The notes beneath the pieces were generated by a model. It saw only the letters and a list, made by a program, of their open reading frames with translations. It was not told the DNA's origin and did not search any database. The translations under genes and the position numbers were made by a program. This document shows, in pieces, positions 53,472-62,878 of a stretch of DNA of 64,000 nucleotides (positions are counted from its first letter, which is position 1; every line of letters begins with the position of its first letter). This DNA comes from Bradyrhizobium sp. CSA112. GTDB taxonomy: Bacteria > Pseudomonadota > Alphaproteobacteria > Rhizobiales > Xanthobacteraceae. The stretch is from positions 51,364 through 115,363 of the forward strand of contig NZ_JAACFS010000024.1 of assembly GCF_029051645.1 (NCBI RefSeq). The letters are read 5' to 3'.

Positions 53472-55001
53472 ATGAACACAACCGCCAACGCCAACCTGTT
53501 TTCCCGCCTGTTCGATACGCTCGACGATCCGAACCGGCTCGCGATCGAAATGCTCGATGGCACGCGTATCAGCTATGGCGATCTGATCGCCCACGCCGGC
53601 CAGATGGCGAACGTGCTGGTTGCGCGCGGCGTCAAGCCCGGCGACCGCGTCGCCGCCCAGACCGAAAAATCGGTGCCGGCGCTGGTGCTCTATCTGGCGA
53701 CGGTGCGCGCCGGCGGCGTCTATCTGCCGCTCAACACCGCCTATACGCTCAACGAGCTCGACTACTTCATCTCCGACGCCGAGCCTGCGCTCGTGGTGTG
53801 CGACCCCTCGAAGGCCGATGGCATCGGCGCGATCGCGGCCAAGGTGAAAGCCAAGGTCGAAACGCTTGGACCGGACGGCAAGGGATCGCTCACCGATGCC
53901 GCCGCCAAGGCCGAAGCCGCTTTCGCGACTGCCGCGCGCGCCAATGACGACCTCGCCGCCATTCTCTACACGTCGGGCACCACCGGCCGCTCCAAGGGCG
54001 CGATGCTGACGCACGACAATCTGGCATCGAACTCCTACAGCCTGGTCGACTATTGGCGCTTCACGGACAAGGACGTGCTGATCCACGCGCTGCCGATCTA
54101 TCACACCCACGGCCTGTTCGTGGCGAGCAACGTCACGCTGTTCGCCCGCGCCTCGATGATCTTCCTGCCGAAATTCGACCCTGAAATGATCATCAAGCTG
54201 ATGGCCCGCGCGACCGTGCTGATGGGCGTGCCGACCTTCTACACGCGGCTGTTGCAGAGCCCTGCGCTTTCGAAAGAATCGACTGCCCATATGCGGCTGT
54301 TCGTTTCGGGCTCCGCGCCGCTGCTCGCCGATACCCATCGCGAGTGGTCCGCGCGCACCGGCCACGCCGTGCTGGAGCGCTACGGCATGACCGAAACCAA
54401 TATGAACACCTCCAACCCCTATGACGGCGAGCGCGTGCCCGGCGCCGTCGGCCATCCCCTGCCCGGCGTTTCCGTCCGCGTCACCGATCCCGAGACCGGC
54501 AAGGAACTCGCGCGCGACGATATCGGCATGATCGAGGTCAAGGGCCCGAACGTGTTCAAGGGCTATTGGCGGATGCCGGAAAAGACCAAGGCCGAATTCC
54601 GCGACGACGGCTTCTTCATCACCGGCGATCTCGGCAAGATCGACACCAAGGGCTACGTCCACATTCTCGGCCGCGGCAAGGATCTCGTGATCTCAGGCGG
54701 TTTCAACGTCTACCCCAAGGAAATCGAGAGCGAGATCGACGCCATGCCGGGCGTGATCGAATCCGCCGTGATCGGCGTGCCGCATGCCGATTTCGGCGAA
54801 GGCGTCACCGCGGTGCTGGTCTGCAACAAGGGCGCCGACGTCACCGAGGCGGGCGTGCTGAAGGCGCTCGATGGAAGGCTCGCCAAATTCAAGATGCCCA
54901 AGCGCGTCTTCGTTGTCGACGAACTGCCGCGCAACGCCATGGGCAAGGTGCAGAAGAATATTTTGCGGGATACGTATAAGGACATCTATTCGAAGGCGTA
55001 A
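53472..55001 (+). CDS. matB: malonyl-CoA synthetase (acyl-CoA ligase family)
   Basis: ANL-superfamily ligase, 509 residues from ATG 53472 (MNTTANANLFSRLFDTLDD). AMP-binding motif AILYTSGTTGRSKGAM, then YGMTETNMNTSNPYDGERVPGAVG and the hinge GRGKDLVISGGFNVYPKEIE; catalytic Lys in PRNAMGKVQKN. The MTETNMNTSNPYDGERVPGAVG run is typical of MatB-type malonyl/methylmalonyl-CoA synthetases. Rhizobial MatB recycles malonate. No matA/matC neighbour is visible. Confidence 0.93.
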   Translation: MNTTANANLFSRLFDTLDDPNRLAIEMLDGTRISYGDLIAHAGQMANVLVARGVKPGDRVAAQTEKSVPALVLYLATVRAGGVYLPLNTAYTLNELDYFISDAEPALVVCDPSKADGIGAIAAKVKAKVETLGPDGKGSLTDAAAKAEAAFATAARANDDLAAILYTSGTTGRSKGAMLTHDNLASNSYSLVDYWRFTDKDVLIHALPIYHTHGLFVASNVTLFARASMIFLPKFDPEMIIKLMARATVLMGVPTFYTRLLQSPALSKESTAHMRLFVSGSAPLLADTHREWSARTGHAVLERYGMTETNMNTSNPYDGERVPGAVGHPLPGVSVRVTDPETGKELARDDIGMIEVKGPNVFKGYWRMPEKTKAEFRDDGFFITGDLGKIDTKGYVHILGRGKDLVISGGFNVYPKEIESEIDAMPGVIESAVIGVPHADFGEGVTAVLVCNKGADVTEAGVLKALDGRLAKFKMPKRVFVVDELPRNAMGKVQKNILRDTYKDIYSKA

Positions 55002-55031
55002 GCATTCGTGATCTACAAGAGGTGTCCCGAC

Positions 55032-55334
55032 ATGCGACCGCCTAGCCGAGAACCGTCCCACATCATCAGCACGCTTCGATGGGATGAGGTTTCGCTTCCG
55101 CCTTCCGTAACGGTCGCCGAAATCGACGAGCACATTTTGTCATGCATGAAGCCGGAATGGCGGAAGACGGCCATGGTGGTTGGCAATACGCTAGCGCGGA
55201 GCAAGGAGACTGGATTGCCCGTCAGCGATCAAATAATTGCTGCCCGCATTGAGGCTCTGGCGGAAGCCGGCTGCATCGAAAACCAAGGTGACGTCCGAAA
55301 ATGGCGTCATAGTGAGATACGACTAAAGAGCTGA
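55032..55334 (+). CDS. DUF3658-like protein
   Basis: 100 residues from ATG 55032 (MRPPSREPSHIISTLRW); GTG 55008, six bases after matB, is an alternative. Pattern VAEIDEHILSCMKPEWRKTAMVVG ... VSDQIIAARIEALAEAGCIENQGDV... HSEIRL resembles the DUF3658 winged-helix-like domain, which usually forms the C-terminus of longer proteins. Here it stands alone just after matB. Probably small and DNA- or protein-binding; unproven. Confidence 0.72.
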   Translation: MRPPSREPSHIISTLRWDEVSLPPSVTVAEIDEHILSCMKPEWRKTAMVVGNTLARSKETGLPVSDQIIAARIEALAEAGCIENQGDVRKWRHSEIRLKS

Positions 55335-55339
55335 TTGCC

Positions 55340-55608
55340 CATTGGCTTTGCGCAGCGCCCGGCAGCGCCGAATGGCGCTTCGCCGACCGCAGCAAGGCGG
55401 CCGCAAAATCTGCATATCCGGTCCGCTCTGGATGAATAGCCCCGACGCACTTGCAGCCGTCGCGGAGGAGGGAACCGGCATCGTGCTCGTTTCGTCATGG
55501 CAGTCCCGAAGCCCAACCTGGCCGCCGGGCCAGTTGGTGCGTCTGCTCGTCGATTACCTCGTCCAGCGGTGGCATCAAACCGTTCGGGACGCAGCGATCA
55601 ATAAGTGA
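55340..55608 (+). pseudogene. remnant of a LysR-type regulator, frameshifted
   Basis: No full gene, but pieces of a LysR effector-binding domain appear in two frames: AEWRFADRSK (near 55365-55395), and after a +1 shift, KICISGPLWMNSPDALAAVAEEGTGIVLV with PGQLVRLLVDYLVQ (55405-55565). The conserved order WRF.. / SGPL..N..DAL / G..I.L / G.LV.LL.D matches LysR regulators. The DNA-binding half and a start codon are missing. Decayed or chance match; the fit over ~75 residues favours decay. Confidence 0.5.
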
Positions 55609-55644
55609 ATCATTGTTTAATTCTTCAATGGTGCCAGATGCCCG

Positions 55645-55654
55645 TGGTATACCA
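55645..55654. promoter_or_regulatory. candidate palindromic operator upstream of sdhC
   Basis: TGGTATACCA, perfect 10-bp palindrome inside GTGGTATACCAAG, matching 11 of 12 positions of TTGGTATACCAA. It lies 163-172 nt upstream of sdhC in an otherwise empty ~200-nt gap. Compare the 5652 site before sucC. Confidence 0.45.
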
Positions 55655-55816
55655 AGCCGCTGAACAAACAAGTTTCATAGACCGCTAGCAATGAACGGCA
55701 GTTCGATTTCAAGCCATTTGATCGTTGCGCGGACGGACTCGACTCCGTAAATAGAATTCATCTACCGCGTTCCCCGATGGGCCGGCCGCGGTCCCACGCA
55801 ACATTAAAGCCGCCGA

Positions 55817-56215
55817 ATGACCACCAGGATCGAACGACCGCTATCGCCCCATTTGCAGACCTATCGCGTCACCCTGACCATGGCGCTGTCCATCGTCCAC
55901 CGCGCCACCGGGATCGCGCTCTATTTCGGCACGCTGCTGCTCGCCTGGTGGCTGATCGCGGCGGCGTCCGGCCCCGGCGCCTACGCCAACGTCCAGGCCT
56001 TCACCGGCAGCATCATCGGCAAGCTGATTGTGTTCGGCTACACTTGGGCGCTGCTGCACCACCTGGTCAGCGGTATCCGGTACTTCTTCTGGGATCTCGG
56101 TTACGGCTTCAAAGCCAATGAGCGCGAGGCGCTTACCTGGGGAGCGCTGATCGCGGGCATTTCGCTGACCGTCCTGGTCTGGATCATCGCCTACACGGTC
56201 GGAGGCGGACGATGA
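55817..56215 (+). CDS. sdhC: succinate dehydrogenase cytochrome b556 subunit
   Basis: Membrane anchor of complex II, 132 residues, three helices. Signature RPLSPHLQTYR at the N-terminus and LSIVHRATGIAL (quinone/heme-near His). Later TWALLHHLVSGIRYFFWDLGYG. Starts sdhCDAB; the next start overlaps its stop by 4 nt. Together they oxidise succinate and reduce ubiquinone. Confidence 0.97.
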   Translation: MTTRIERPLSPHLQTYRVTLTMALSIVHRATGIALYFGTLLLAWWLIAAASGPGAYANVQAFTGSIIGKLIVFGYTWALLHHLVSGIRYFFWDLGYGFKANEREALTWGALIAGISLTVLVWIIAYTVGGGR

Positions 56216-56604
56216 GCCGCCCTTCCTCGATGCGCACGCCGCTCGGCCGCGTCCGCAATCTCGGTTCCTCGCATTCCGGCACCACTGATTTCTGGCGCCA
56301 GCGTCTCACGGCAGTGGCGATGACGCTGCTGATCGTGCCCGTTATCGTGATCGTCTTGATGCTGATCGGCCGCAATCAGGCCGGCGCCGCGCAAATTCTC
56401 GGCTCGCTTCCGATCGCGATCATCCTGGTCCTCTTCATCATCGCCAGCGCCTGGCACATGAAGATCGGCATGCAGATCGTGATCGAGGACTATGTGCACA
56501 ACGAGACGGTGAAGCTCGTCAGTGTCATGGCCAATAACTTCTTCTGCATCGCGGTGGCCTTGGCCTCGATTTACGCGATCCTTAAATTGTCATCGGGAGT
56601 TTAA
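56212..56604 (+). CDS. sdhD: succinate dehydrogenase membrane anchor subunit
   Basis: Second anchor of complex II, 130 residues, three helices. N-terminal RTPLGRVRNLGSSHSGTTDFWRQRLTAVAM and conserved AWHMKIGMQIVIEDYVHNETVK, whose His residues lie near heme b and quinone in the family. Coupled to sdhC by overlap and followed by sdhA 3 nt later. Confidence 0.96.
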   Translation: MSRPSSMRTPLGRVRNLGSSHSGTTDFWRQRLTAVAMTLLIVPVIVIVLMLIGRNQAGAAQILGSLPIAIILVLFIIASAWHMKIGMQIVIEDYVHNETVKLVSVMANNFFCIAVALASIYAILKLSSGV

Positions 56605-56607
56605 CCC

Positions 56608-58449
56608 ATGGCTGCACAAGGTAGCGGCAAGGCCACCAACGGCAGTGGCCCGGCCACCAACGGAAAAGCCTATCCGATCGAGGACCACACCTACGACGTC
56701 GTGGTCGTCGGCGCCGGCGGCGCCGGCCTGCGCGCCGTGGTCGGCTGCTCGGAAGCGGGCCTGCGCACCGCCTGCATCACAAAAGTGTTCCCGACCCGCT
56801 CGCATACGGTTGCGGCGCAAGGCGGCATTTCGGCCTCGCTCGGCAACATGCATCCGGACGACTGGCGCTGGCACATGTACGACACCGTCAAGGGGTCGGA
56901 CTGGCTCGGCGACCAGGACGCGATCGAATACATGGTGCGCAACGCGCCGGAAGCCGTGTACGAGCTCGAGCACTGGGGTGTGCCGTTCTCGCGCACCGAG
57001 GACGGCAAGATCTACCAGCGCCCGTTCGGCGGCATGACCATGGACTACGGCAAAGGCCAGGCGCAACGCACCTGCGCGGCCGCCGACCGCACCGGCCACG
57101 CCATGCTGCACACGATGTACGGCCAGGCGCTGCGCCACTCGGCTGAATTCTACATCGAGTTCTTCGCCATCGACCTGATCATGGACGACCAGGGCGTCTG
57201 CCGCGGCGTCATCGCGCTCAAGCTCGACGACGGCACGCTGCATCGTTTCCGCGCCCAGACCACCATCCTCGCGACCGGCGGCTATGGCCGCGCCTATGCT
57301 TCCTGCACCTCGGCGCATACCTGCACCGGCGACGGCGGCGGCATGGTGCTGCGCGCCGGCCTGCCGCTGCAGGACATGGAGTTCGTCCAGTTCCATCCGA
57401 CCGGCATCTACGGCGCCGGCTGCCTCGTCACCGAAGGTGCGCGGGGCGAAGGCGGCTATCTCGTCAACTCCGAAGGCGAGCGTTTCATGGAGCGCTACGC
57501 ACCGTCCGCCAAGGACCTCGCCTCGCGCGACGTGGTCTCACGCTCGATGACGATCGAGATCCGCGAAGGCCGCGGTGTCGGCAAGAAGAAGGATCACATC
57601 TATCTGCACCTCGATCATCTCGATCCGAAGGTGCTGCAGGAGCGCCTGCCCGGCATTTCCGAATCGGCCAAGATCTTCGCCAATGTCGACGTCACCCGCG
57701 AGCCGATCCCGATCGTGCCGACGGTGCACTACAACATGGGCGGCATCCCCACCAATTATCACGCCGAGGTGCTGACCAAGAAGGACGGCGACGACAATGC
57801 CGTGGTGCCCGGCCTGATGGCGATCGGCGAAGCTGCCTGCGTCTCCGTGCACGGCGCCAACCGGCTCGGCTCCAATTCGCTGATCGATCTCGTGGTGTTC
57901 GGCCGCTCGGCTGCGCTGCGGCTTGCGGAAAAGCTGACGCCGAACGGCAAGCAGGCGGAATTGCCGAAGGATTCCGCCGACCTGGCGCTCGGACGGCTCG
58001 ATCACTACCGCCATGCCTCGGGCGGCACGCCGACCGCCAAGCTGCGCGACAGCATGCAGCATGTGATGCAAAACAATTGCGCGGTGTTCCGTACCGGCGA
58101 GATCCTGACCGAAGGCCAGAACCTGATCCACAAGGTGCATGGCGGCATCGGCGACATCGCGACAACCGACCGCTCGCTGGTCTGGAACTCCGATCTGATC
58201 GAGACCCTCGAGTTCGACAATCTGATCGTGCAGGCGGTCGTCACCATGGATTCGGCGGCCAACCGCACCGAAAGCCGCGGCGCCCATGCGCGCGAGGACT
58301 TTTCCGAACGCGACGACAAGAACTGGATGAAGCACACGCTGGCGTGGATCAGTGAACGTGGCAACATCACGATCGATTACCGCCCGGTGCACGACTACAC
58401 GATGACGAACGACGTTCAGTACATCCCGCCGAAGGCGCGGGTTTACTGA
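56608..58449 (+). CDS. sdhA: succinate dehydrogenase flavoprotein subunit
   Basis: FAD subunit of complex II, 613 residues. A Gly/Ser/Asn-rich leader of ~18 residues precedes the FAD motif VVVVGAGGAGLRAVVG. The flavin-linking His is in TRSHTVAAQGG; active-site blocks include HPTGIYGAGCLVTEGARGEGG and ETLTEGQ-like EILTEGQNLIHKV; last residues are ARVY. It is separated from sdhB by an inserted family A repeat. Confidence 0.98.
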   Translation: MAAQGSGKATNGSGPATNGKAYPIEDHTYDVVVVGAGGAGLRAVVGCSEAGLRTACITKVFPTRSHTVAAQGGISASLGNMHPDDWRWHMYDTVKGSDWLGDQDAIEYMVRNAPEAVYELEHWGVPFSRTEDGKIYQRPFGGMTMDYGKGQAQRTCAAADRTGHAMLHTMYGQALRHSAEFYIEFFAIDLIMDDQGVCRGVIALKLDDGTLHRFRAQTTILATGGYGRAYASCTSAHTCTGDGGGMVLRAGLPLQDMEFVQFHPTGIYGAGCLVTEGARGEGGYLVNSEGERFMERYAPSAKDLASRDVVSRSMTIEIREGRGVGKKKDHIYLHLDHLDPKVLQERLPGISESAKIFANVDVTREPIPIVPTVHYNMGGIPTNYHAEVLTKKDGDDNAVVPGLMAIGEAACVSVHGANRLGSNSLIDLVVFGRSAALRLAEKLTPNGKQAELPKDSADLALGRLDHYRHASGGTPTAKLRDSMQHVMQNNCAVFRTGEILTEGQNLIHKVHGGIGDIATTDRSLVWNSDLIETLEFDNLIVQAVVTMDSAANRTESRGAHAREDFSERDDKNWMKHTLAWISERGNITIDYRPVHDYTMTNDVQYIPPKARVY

Positions 58450-58460
58450 TGACCAACACC

Positions 58461-58561
58461 GTCATTCCGGGGCGATGCGAAGCATCGAACTATGGTGCGC
58501 AATTGCGCACCAGAGAATCTCGAGATTCCGGGTCTGGTCCTTCGGACCATCCCGGAATGAC
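58461..58561. repeat. family A palindrome, copy 5, inside the sdh operon
   Basis: GTCATTCCGGGGCGATGCG... ...ATCCCGGAATGACG, with nested TGCGCAATTGCGCA. It fills nearly all of the 126-nt sdhA-sdhB gap. Confidence 0.9.
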
Positions 58562-58575
58562 GAAGGGTTAGAATA

Positions 58576-59361
58576 ATGGCTGAATTTACGCTTCCCAAGA
58601 ACTCAAAGATCACCGGCGGCAAGACCTGGCCGAGGCCGGCGGGCGCGACCGAGACGCGCGAGTTCAGGGTCTATCGCTGGAATCCGGACGACGGCAAGAA
58701 CCCGAGCGTCGACACCTACCATGTCGACATCAATGATTGCGGGCCGATGGTGCTCGACGGGCTGATCTGGATCAAGAACAACATCGACCCGACGCTGACC
58801 TTCCGTCGCTCCTGCCGCGAAGGTGTCTGCGGCTCCTGCGCCATGAACATCGACGGACAGAACACGCTGGCCTGCACCAAATCGATGCACGACGTGGCCG
58901 CGGGCGGCGCCGTGAAGGTCAATCCGCTGCCGCACCAGCCGGTCGTGAAGGACCTGGTTCCCGACCTCACCAATTTCTATGCGCAATACGCTTCCATCGA
59001 GCCATGGCTGAAGACGACCACGCCGACGCCGCAGAAGGAATGGAAGCAGAGCCACGAGGACCGCGAGAAGCTCGACGGCCTCTACGAGTGCATCCTGTGC
59101 GCCTGCTGCTCGACCTCCTGCCCGAGCTATTGGTGGAACAGCGACCGCTTCCTCGGACCGGCCGCGCTCCTGCAGGCGACGCGCTGGGTGAAGGATTCTC
59201 GCGATGAAGCCACCGGCGAACGCCTCGACAACCTCGAAGACCCGTTCCGCCTCTACCGCTGCCACACCATCATGAACTGCGCCAAGGCCTGCCCGAAGGG
59301 CCTGAACCCGTCCGAAGCCATCGCCGAGCTCAAGCTGAAATTGGTCGAGCGCCAGATCTAG
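58576..59361 (+). CDS. sdhB: succinate dehydrogenase iron-sulfur subunit
   Basis: Iron-sulfur subunit of complex II, 261 residues. [2Fe-2S] cysteines in RRSCREGVCGSCAMNIDGQN...C; [4Fe-4S] in CILCACCSTSC; [3Fe-4S] in CHTIMNCAKACPKGLNP. N-terminal ~25 residues form an extension. Last gene of the operon; followed by a family B repeat. Confidence 0.98.
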   Translation: MAEFTLPKNSKITGGKTWPRPAGATETREFRVYRWNPDDGKNPSVDTYHVDINDCGPMVLDGLIWIKNNIDPTLTFRRSCREGVCGSCAMNIDGQNTLACTKSMHDVAAGGAVKVNPLPHQPVVKDLVPDLTNFYAQYASIEPWLKTTTPTPQKEWKQSHEDREKLDGLYECILCACCSTSCPSYWWNSDRFLGPAALLQATRWVKDSRDEATGERLDNLEDPFRLYRCHTIMNCAKACPKGLNPSEAIAELKLKLVERQI

Positions 59362-59371
59362 GCGTGATGCC

Positions 59372-59462
59372 GCGGCCCGGATGGAGAAGAAGCGAAGCGC
59401 AATCCGGGATTCTCACAGTGGATAAACCTGTCCCGGATTACGCTTCGCTCCATCCGGGCTAC
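59372..59462. repeat. family B palindrome, copy 4
   Basis: CGGCCCGGATGGAG...CGCAATCCGGGAT and inverted ATTACGCTTCGCTCCATCCG end. Between sdhB and the histidine kinase. Confidence 0.85.
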
Positions 59463-59613
59463 ATGTCTCTACCCTGGCCCGGCCAGGCGCGGATGATTAT
59501 CAATTTATCGATCCGCATTAACGCCGTCCGGGAAAGCAGAGAGTTCCGCTTTCAACACGCTTGGTTCACAGCAGAAGTTTGCGTTAAGCTCTACGCGTGT
59601 AGCCGGAGCGAGT

Positions 59614-61755
59614 GTGCAGACCGCGCAACGTAATTCGCTGAGATTGCTGCAATGGATGATGGTCGCTTCGCTGGCCCTTCCGTTGGCGCTGTTTGTATTT
59701 GCGTCCGCCGTCTCCTGGGTCTCGATCCGCGAAACGGCTGACCGCGAAATCGAACGGGCGCTGGATGTCGCGCACGAGCATGCGCTGAAAGTGTTCGAGA
59801 CCATCGACCGCAGCCTGTCGGAGGTCGCCGAGATCGTCCGCGGCGTTCCCGATGCCGACATCATTGCCCGCGAACAAGCGCTGCATTTGCGGCTGAAACA
59901 ATTGGTCGCTTCGCTGCCGCAGGTGAAGTCGGTCTGGATCTTCGACGCCAAAGGCCACGCGCTCGTCAACAGCCTCGTCGTCCCGCCGCCCGCGATCGAT
60001 TTTTCCGACCGGGACTATTTCAAGTCCCACGTCGCCGGCGATATCGGAACCTATATCGGTGAAGCGTTGACGCCGCGGCCGCCCTATCAGGGCGCTGCGT
60101 TCTTCGGCGTCAGCAGACGGCGACCGAGCGAGGACGGCGGCTTCGCGGGCGTGCTCCAGGCTTCCGTGTTCCCGGAATATTTCGAGAATTACTACGCCCG
60201 GATCGGCCGGGAGCCCGGCAGCTACTTCGCGCTCGGCCGGACGGACGGCGCCGTGCTGGCGCGTTTCCCCGCCATCGACCGCGACATCCGTCTCGACCCC
60301 AATGGCCCGATCGAGAAAGTAGTCGCGGCCGATCCAACGGCCGACCTCGTCACCGTGACGTCGCCGACCGACGGCATCGAACGCCGCCTCGGATATCGGC
60401 GGCTCGCCGAATACCCGATCTATGTTGGCGCCGGCCTCGAGACCTCGGCGATCCGGGCGCGCTGGTTGTCCACCGTGAGCCAGCATTTGATCTTCGGCGC
60501 GCCAGCCACCGCGCTGCTGTTTGCTCTGCTGGGGCTGGCCTTGCGCCGGACGCGGCATCTCCATTTCGAAGCCGAGAAGCGGGAGGCGGCCGAGGAAGCG
60601 CTGAAGCACGGCCAGCGACTTGAGGCGCTTGGCCGGCTTACCGGCGGCGTCGCGCACGACTTCAACAATCTGCTCACGGTGATCCGCGCTTCCGTGGACC
60701 TGCTGCGGCGCCCCGACCTGCCGGAGCCGCGGCGGCTACGCTATATCGATGCGATCTCCGACACGGTGACCCGTGCCGCCAAGTTGACCGGGCAGTTGCT
60801 GGCCTTCGCGCGGCGGCAGACGTTGAAGCCGGAGGTATTCGACGTCGGGCGGAGCGTACAGACGCTGAGCGAAATGATCGGCACCCTGATCGGTTCGCGC
60901 ATCGAGATCGTTATCCTTGGGCCGGAAGAGCCGTGCTTCGTCAATGCCGACGCCGGCCAGTTCGAAACCGCCATCATCAACATGGCCGTGAACGCACGGG
61001 ACGCCATGGAGGACCGTGGACGGTTGACGATTGCAGTGGGAATGGCCGCCAGTCTACCCAACGCCGCTCCGCTGCCGCAAAATCCATATGGTTATGTCGC
61101 CGTATCCGTCGCCGATACCGGCATCGGCATTCCGCCGGATCAGCTCGAACGCATCTTCGAACCCTTCTTCACGACCAAGCAGGCCGGCCACGGCACCGGG
61201 CTCGGCCTGTCGCAGGTGTTCGGCTTCGCCAAGCAATCCGGCGGCGAAGTGGTCGTCGCCAGCGAAGTCGGCAAAGGCAGCATCTTCACGCTGTATCTGC
61301 CGCGGACCGCCGGCGGCGGACAATCGCTACAGATGCTGCGCGCAGATGCTTCGGCGATCGACGGGAGGGGGACGTCGGTGCTTCTGGTCGAAGACAATGC
61401 CGAGGTCGGACAATTTGCCGCCGACGCGCTGACCGATCTCGGCTACACCACGCGCCTAGTCGGCAGCGGCGCGCATGCGCTCGAAGAGCTGGCCGCCGGC
61501 GCCGATCGTTTCGATGTCGTGTTCACGGACGTGGTCATGCCGGGCATGACCGGCCTCGAACTCGCCCAGGAAATCCGCCGCCGGCACGCCGACCTTCCGG
61601 TCGTGCTGACCAGCGGTTACAGTCACGTGCTGTCGGAGCATGGCAGCTACGGTTTTGAGCTGCTGCAAAAGCCCTATTCCGTCGAGCAGCTCTCGAGCGC
61701 GCTGCACCGGGTCGTCCGCTCGCGCAAGGTGAGGCGCGCCAACGCGGTGACTTGA
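59614..61755 (+). CDS. hybrid sensor histidine kinase with C-terminal receiver
   Basis: 713 residues from GTG 59614 with GGAG ~6 nt before. Helix 1 at ~13-36, a periplasmic dCache-type sensor with FDAKGHALVNS ... FSDRDYFKSHVAGDIGTYIGEAL, helix 2 at ~290-310, HisKA box GGVAHDFNNLLTVI (His ~350), HATPase with NMAVNARDAM, DTGIGIP, EPFFTTKQAGHGTGLGLS, and a receiver with VLLVEDN and phospho-Asp in VFTDVVMPGM. FIST-like simple phosphorelay; no partner regulator next to it. Ligand unknown. Confidence 0.94.
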   Translation: MQTAQRNSLRLLQWMMVASLALPLALFVFASAVSWVSIRETADREIERALDVAHEHALKVFETIDRSLSEVAEIVRGVPDADIIAREQALHLRLKQLVASLPQVKSVWIFDAKGHALVNSLVVPPPAIDFSDRDYFKSHVAGDIGTYIGEALTPRPPYQGAAFFGVSRRRPSEDGGFAGVLQASVFPEYFENYYARIGREPGSYFALGRTDGAVLARFPAIDRDIRLDPNGPIEKVVAADPTADLVTVTSPTDGIERRLGYRRLAEYPIYVGAGLETSAIRARWLSTVSQHLIFGAPATALLFALLGLALRRTRHLHFEAEKREAAEEALKHGQRLEALGRLTGGVAHDFNNLLTVIRASVDLLRRPDLPEPRRLRYIDAISDTVTRAAKLTGQLLAFARRQTLKPEVFDVGRSVQTLSEMIGTLIGSRIEIVILGPEEPCFVNADAGQFETAIINMAVNARDAMEDRGRLTIAVGMAASLPNAAPLPQNPYGYVAVSVADTGIGIPPDQLERIFEPFFTTKQAGHGTGLGLSQVFGFAKQSGGEVVVASEVGKGSIFTLYLPRTAGGGQSLQMLRADASAIDGRGTSVLLVEDNAEVGQFAADALTDLGYTTRLVGSGAHALEELAAGADRFDVVFTDVVMPGMTGLELAQEIRRRHADLPVVLTSGYSHVLSEHGSYGFELLQKPYSVEQLSSALHRVVRSRKVRRANAVT

Positions 61756-61824
61756 CCGCGGCTGCTGCTCCTAATCGTCACCAATGTCGGCTTTCAATGC
61801 GGCGTGAGACAATAAAAGATTCCT

Positions 61825-61944
61825 GTCGTCCCTGCGAACGCAGGGACCCATAACCACCGGCCTTGATTATACGGAGAGAATCAACTCCGACCGCTCCAAA
61901 TCGAGAAGCCGCGGCGTATGGGCCCCTGCTTTCGCAGGGGCGAC
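61825..61944. repeat. family D palindrome, copy 3
   Basis: GTCGTCCCTGCGAACGCAGG... paired with GGCCCCTGCTTTCGCAGGGG, ending CGAC at 61944. It abuts the FkbM reading frame. Confidence 0.85.
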
Positions 61945-61975
61945 GGTGTCGTTGGAGTCGCGTGCAAAACCGGCT

Positions 61976-62836
61976 ATGCATGCGGCGCTTCTACCCGAGG
62001 ACACAGGTTTGACGCCCCACAACGATCCTTCACCCGCGCCGTTCGGCGCATTTGCCCCGAATGCCGCACAGGCTGCGATCATTTCGCTGGCCCACCGATC
62101 GCGGCTGAAGCGCGGCGCGTTTCGGCCGATGCTGTCGCGGCTGGTGAACCTGCTGCGCGCGGGCCCGGTCGACGTGCCATATCAGGGCGCCTCGTTCCGC
62201 TTCTATCATCAGGCCAGCGCTACCGAGCGCGGCGCGCTGTTCAATCCCGATTACAATATCGAGGAGCTGGATTTTTTGCGTGCGCATGTGCCGGCGGGCG
62301 GGGTCTTCGTCGATGTCGGCGCCAATGTCGGCACCTATGCGCTTGCGTTGGCGCGCCATGTCGGCGCTGATGGCAAGGTGATTGCGATCGAGCCGCACCC
62401 GGTCACCCATGCGCGGCTTACCTTCAACAACACAGCCTCCGGCTACTCCCAGGTACGATTGGTCGCGGCCGCCGCCGGCCACGCCGATGGGGAATTGATG
62501 ATCGAGACCGACGGCGACAATCTCGGCGCCAGCCATATTGTCTCGGGAGAAGTGTCCAGCCGGGCGATCAAGGTGCCCTCGCTGCGGCTGCAGCGCATCC
62601 TCGGCGAAGCCGGAGTTTCGCATGTCGATGCGCTCAAGATCGACGTCGAAGGTTTTGAGGATCGCGTGTTGACCGGTTTCTTCGCCGACGCACCGCAGGC
62701 ATTGTGGCCCCGCGCGATCGTGATCGAGCATCTGTCGAGGAATGAGTGGCTGGCAGACTGCATCGCCGACATGCGCGCGCGGGGTTATGTCGAAACCGGC
62801 AAGACCCGCAGCAACACGCTGCTGGCGCGAGGCTGA
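61976..62836 (+). CDS. FkbM family methyltransferase
   Basis: SAM-dependent methyltransferase, 286 residues from ATG 61976 (MHAALLPEDTGLTPHN); GTG 61946 is in the repeat edge and unlikely. SAM motif I FVDVGANVGTYALALA (~115), acidic IAIEPHP, VHVDALKIDVEGFED (motif post II) and IVIEHLSRNEW. FkbM enzymes O-methylate sugars or peptides, often in surface polysaccharide pathways. Acceptor unknown. Confidence 0.92.
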   Translation: MHAALLPEDTGLTPHNDPSPAPFGAFAPNAAQAAIISLAHRSRLKRGAFRPMLSRLVNLLRAGPVDVPYQGASFRFYHQASATERGALFNPDYNIEELDFLRAHVPAGGVFVDVGANVGTYALALARHVGADGKVIAIEPHPVTHARLTFNNTASGYSQVRLVAAAAGHADGELMIETDGDNLGASHIVSGEVSSRAIKVPSLRLQRILGEAGVSHVDALKIDVEGFEDRVLTGFFADAPQALWPRAIVIEHLSRNEWLADCIADMRARGYVETGKTRSNTLLARG

Positions 62837-62878
62837 ATTTCCTTTCTCCAATCATTCCTCGAACCGCAGGAGAGCTTG

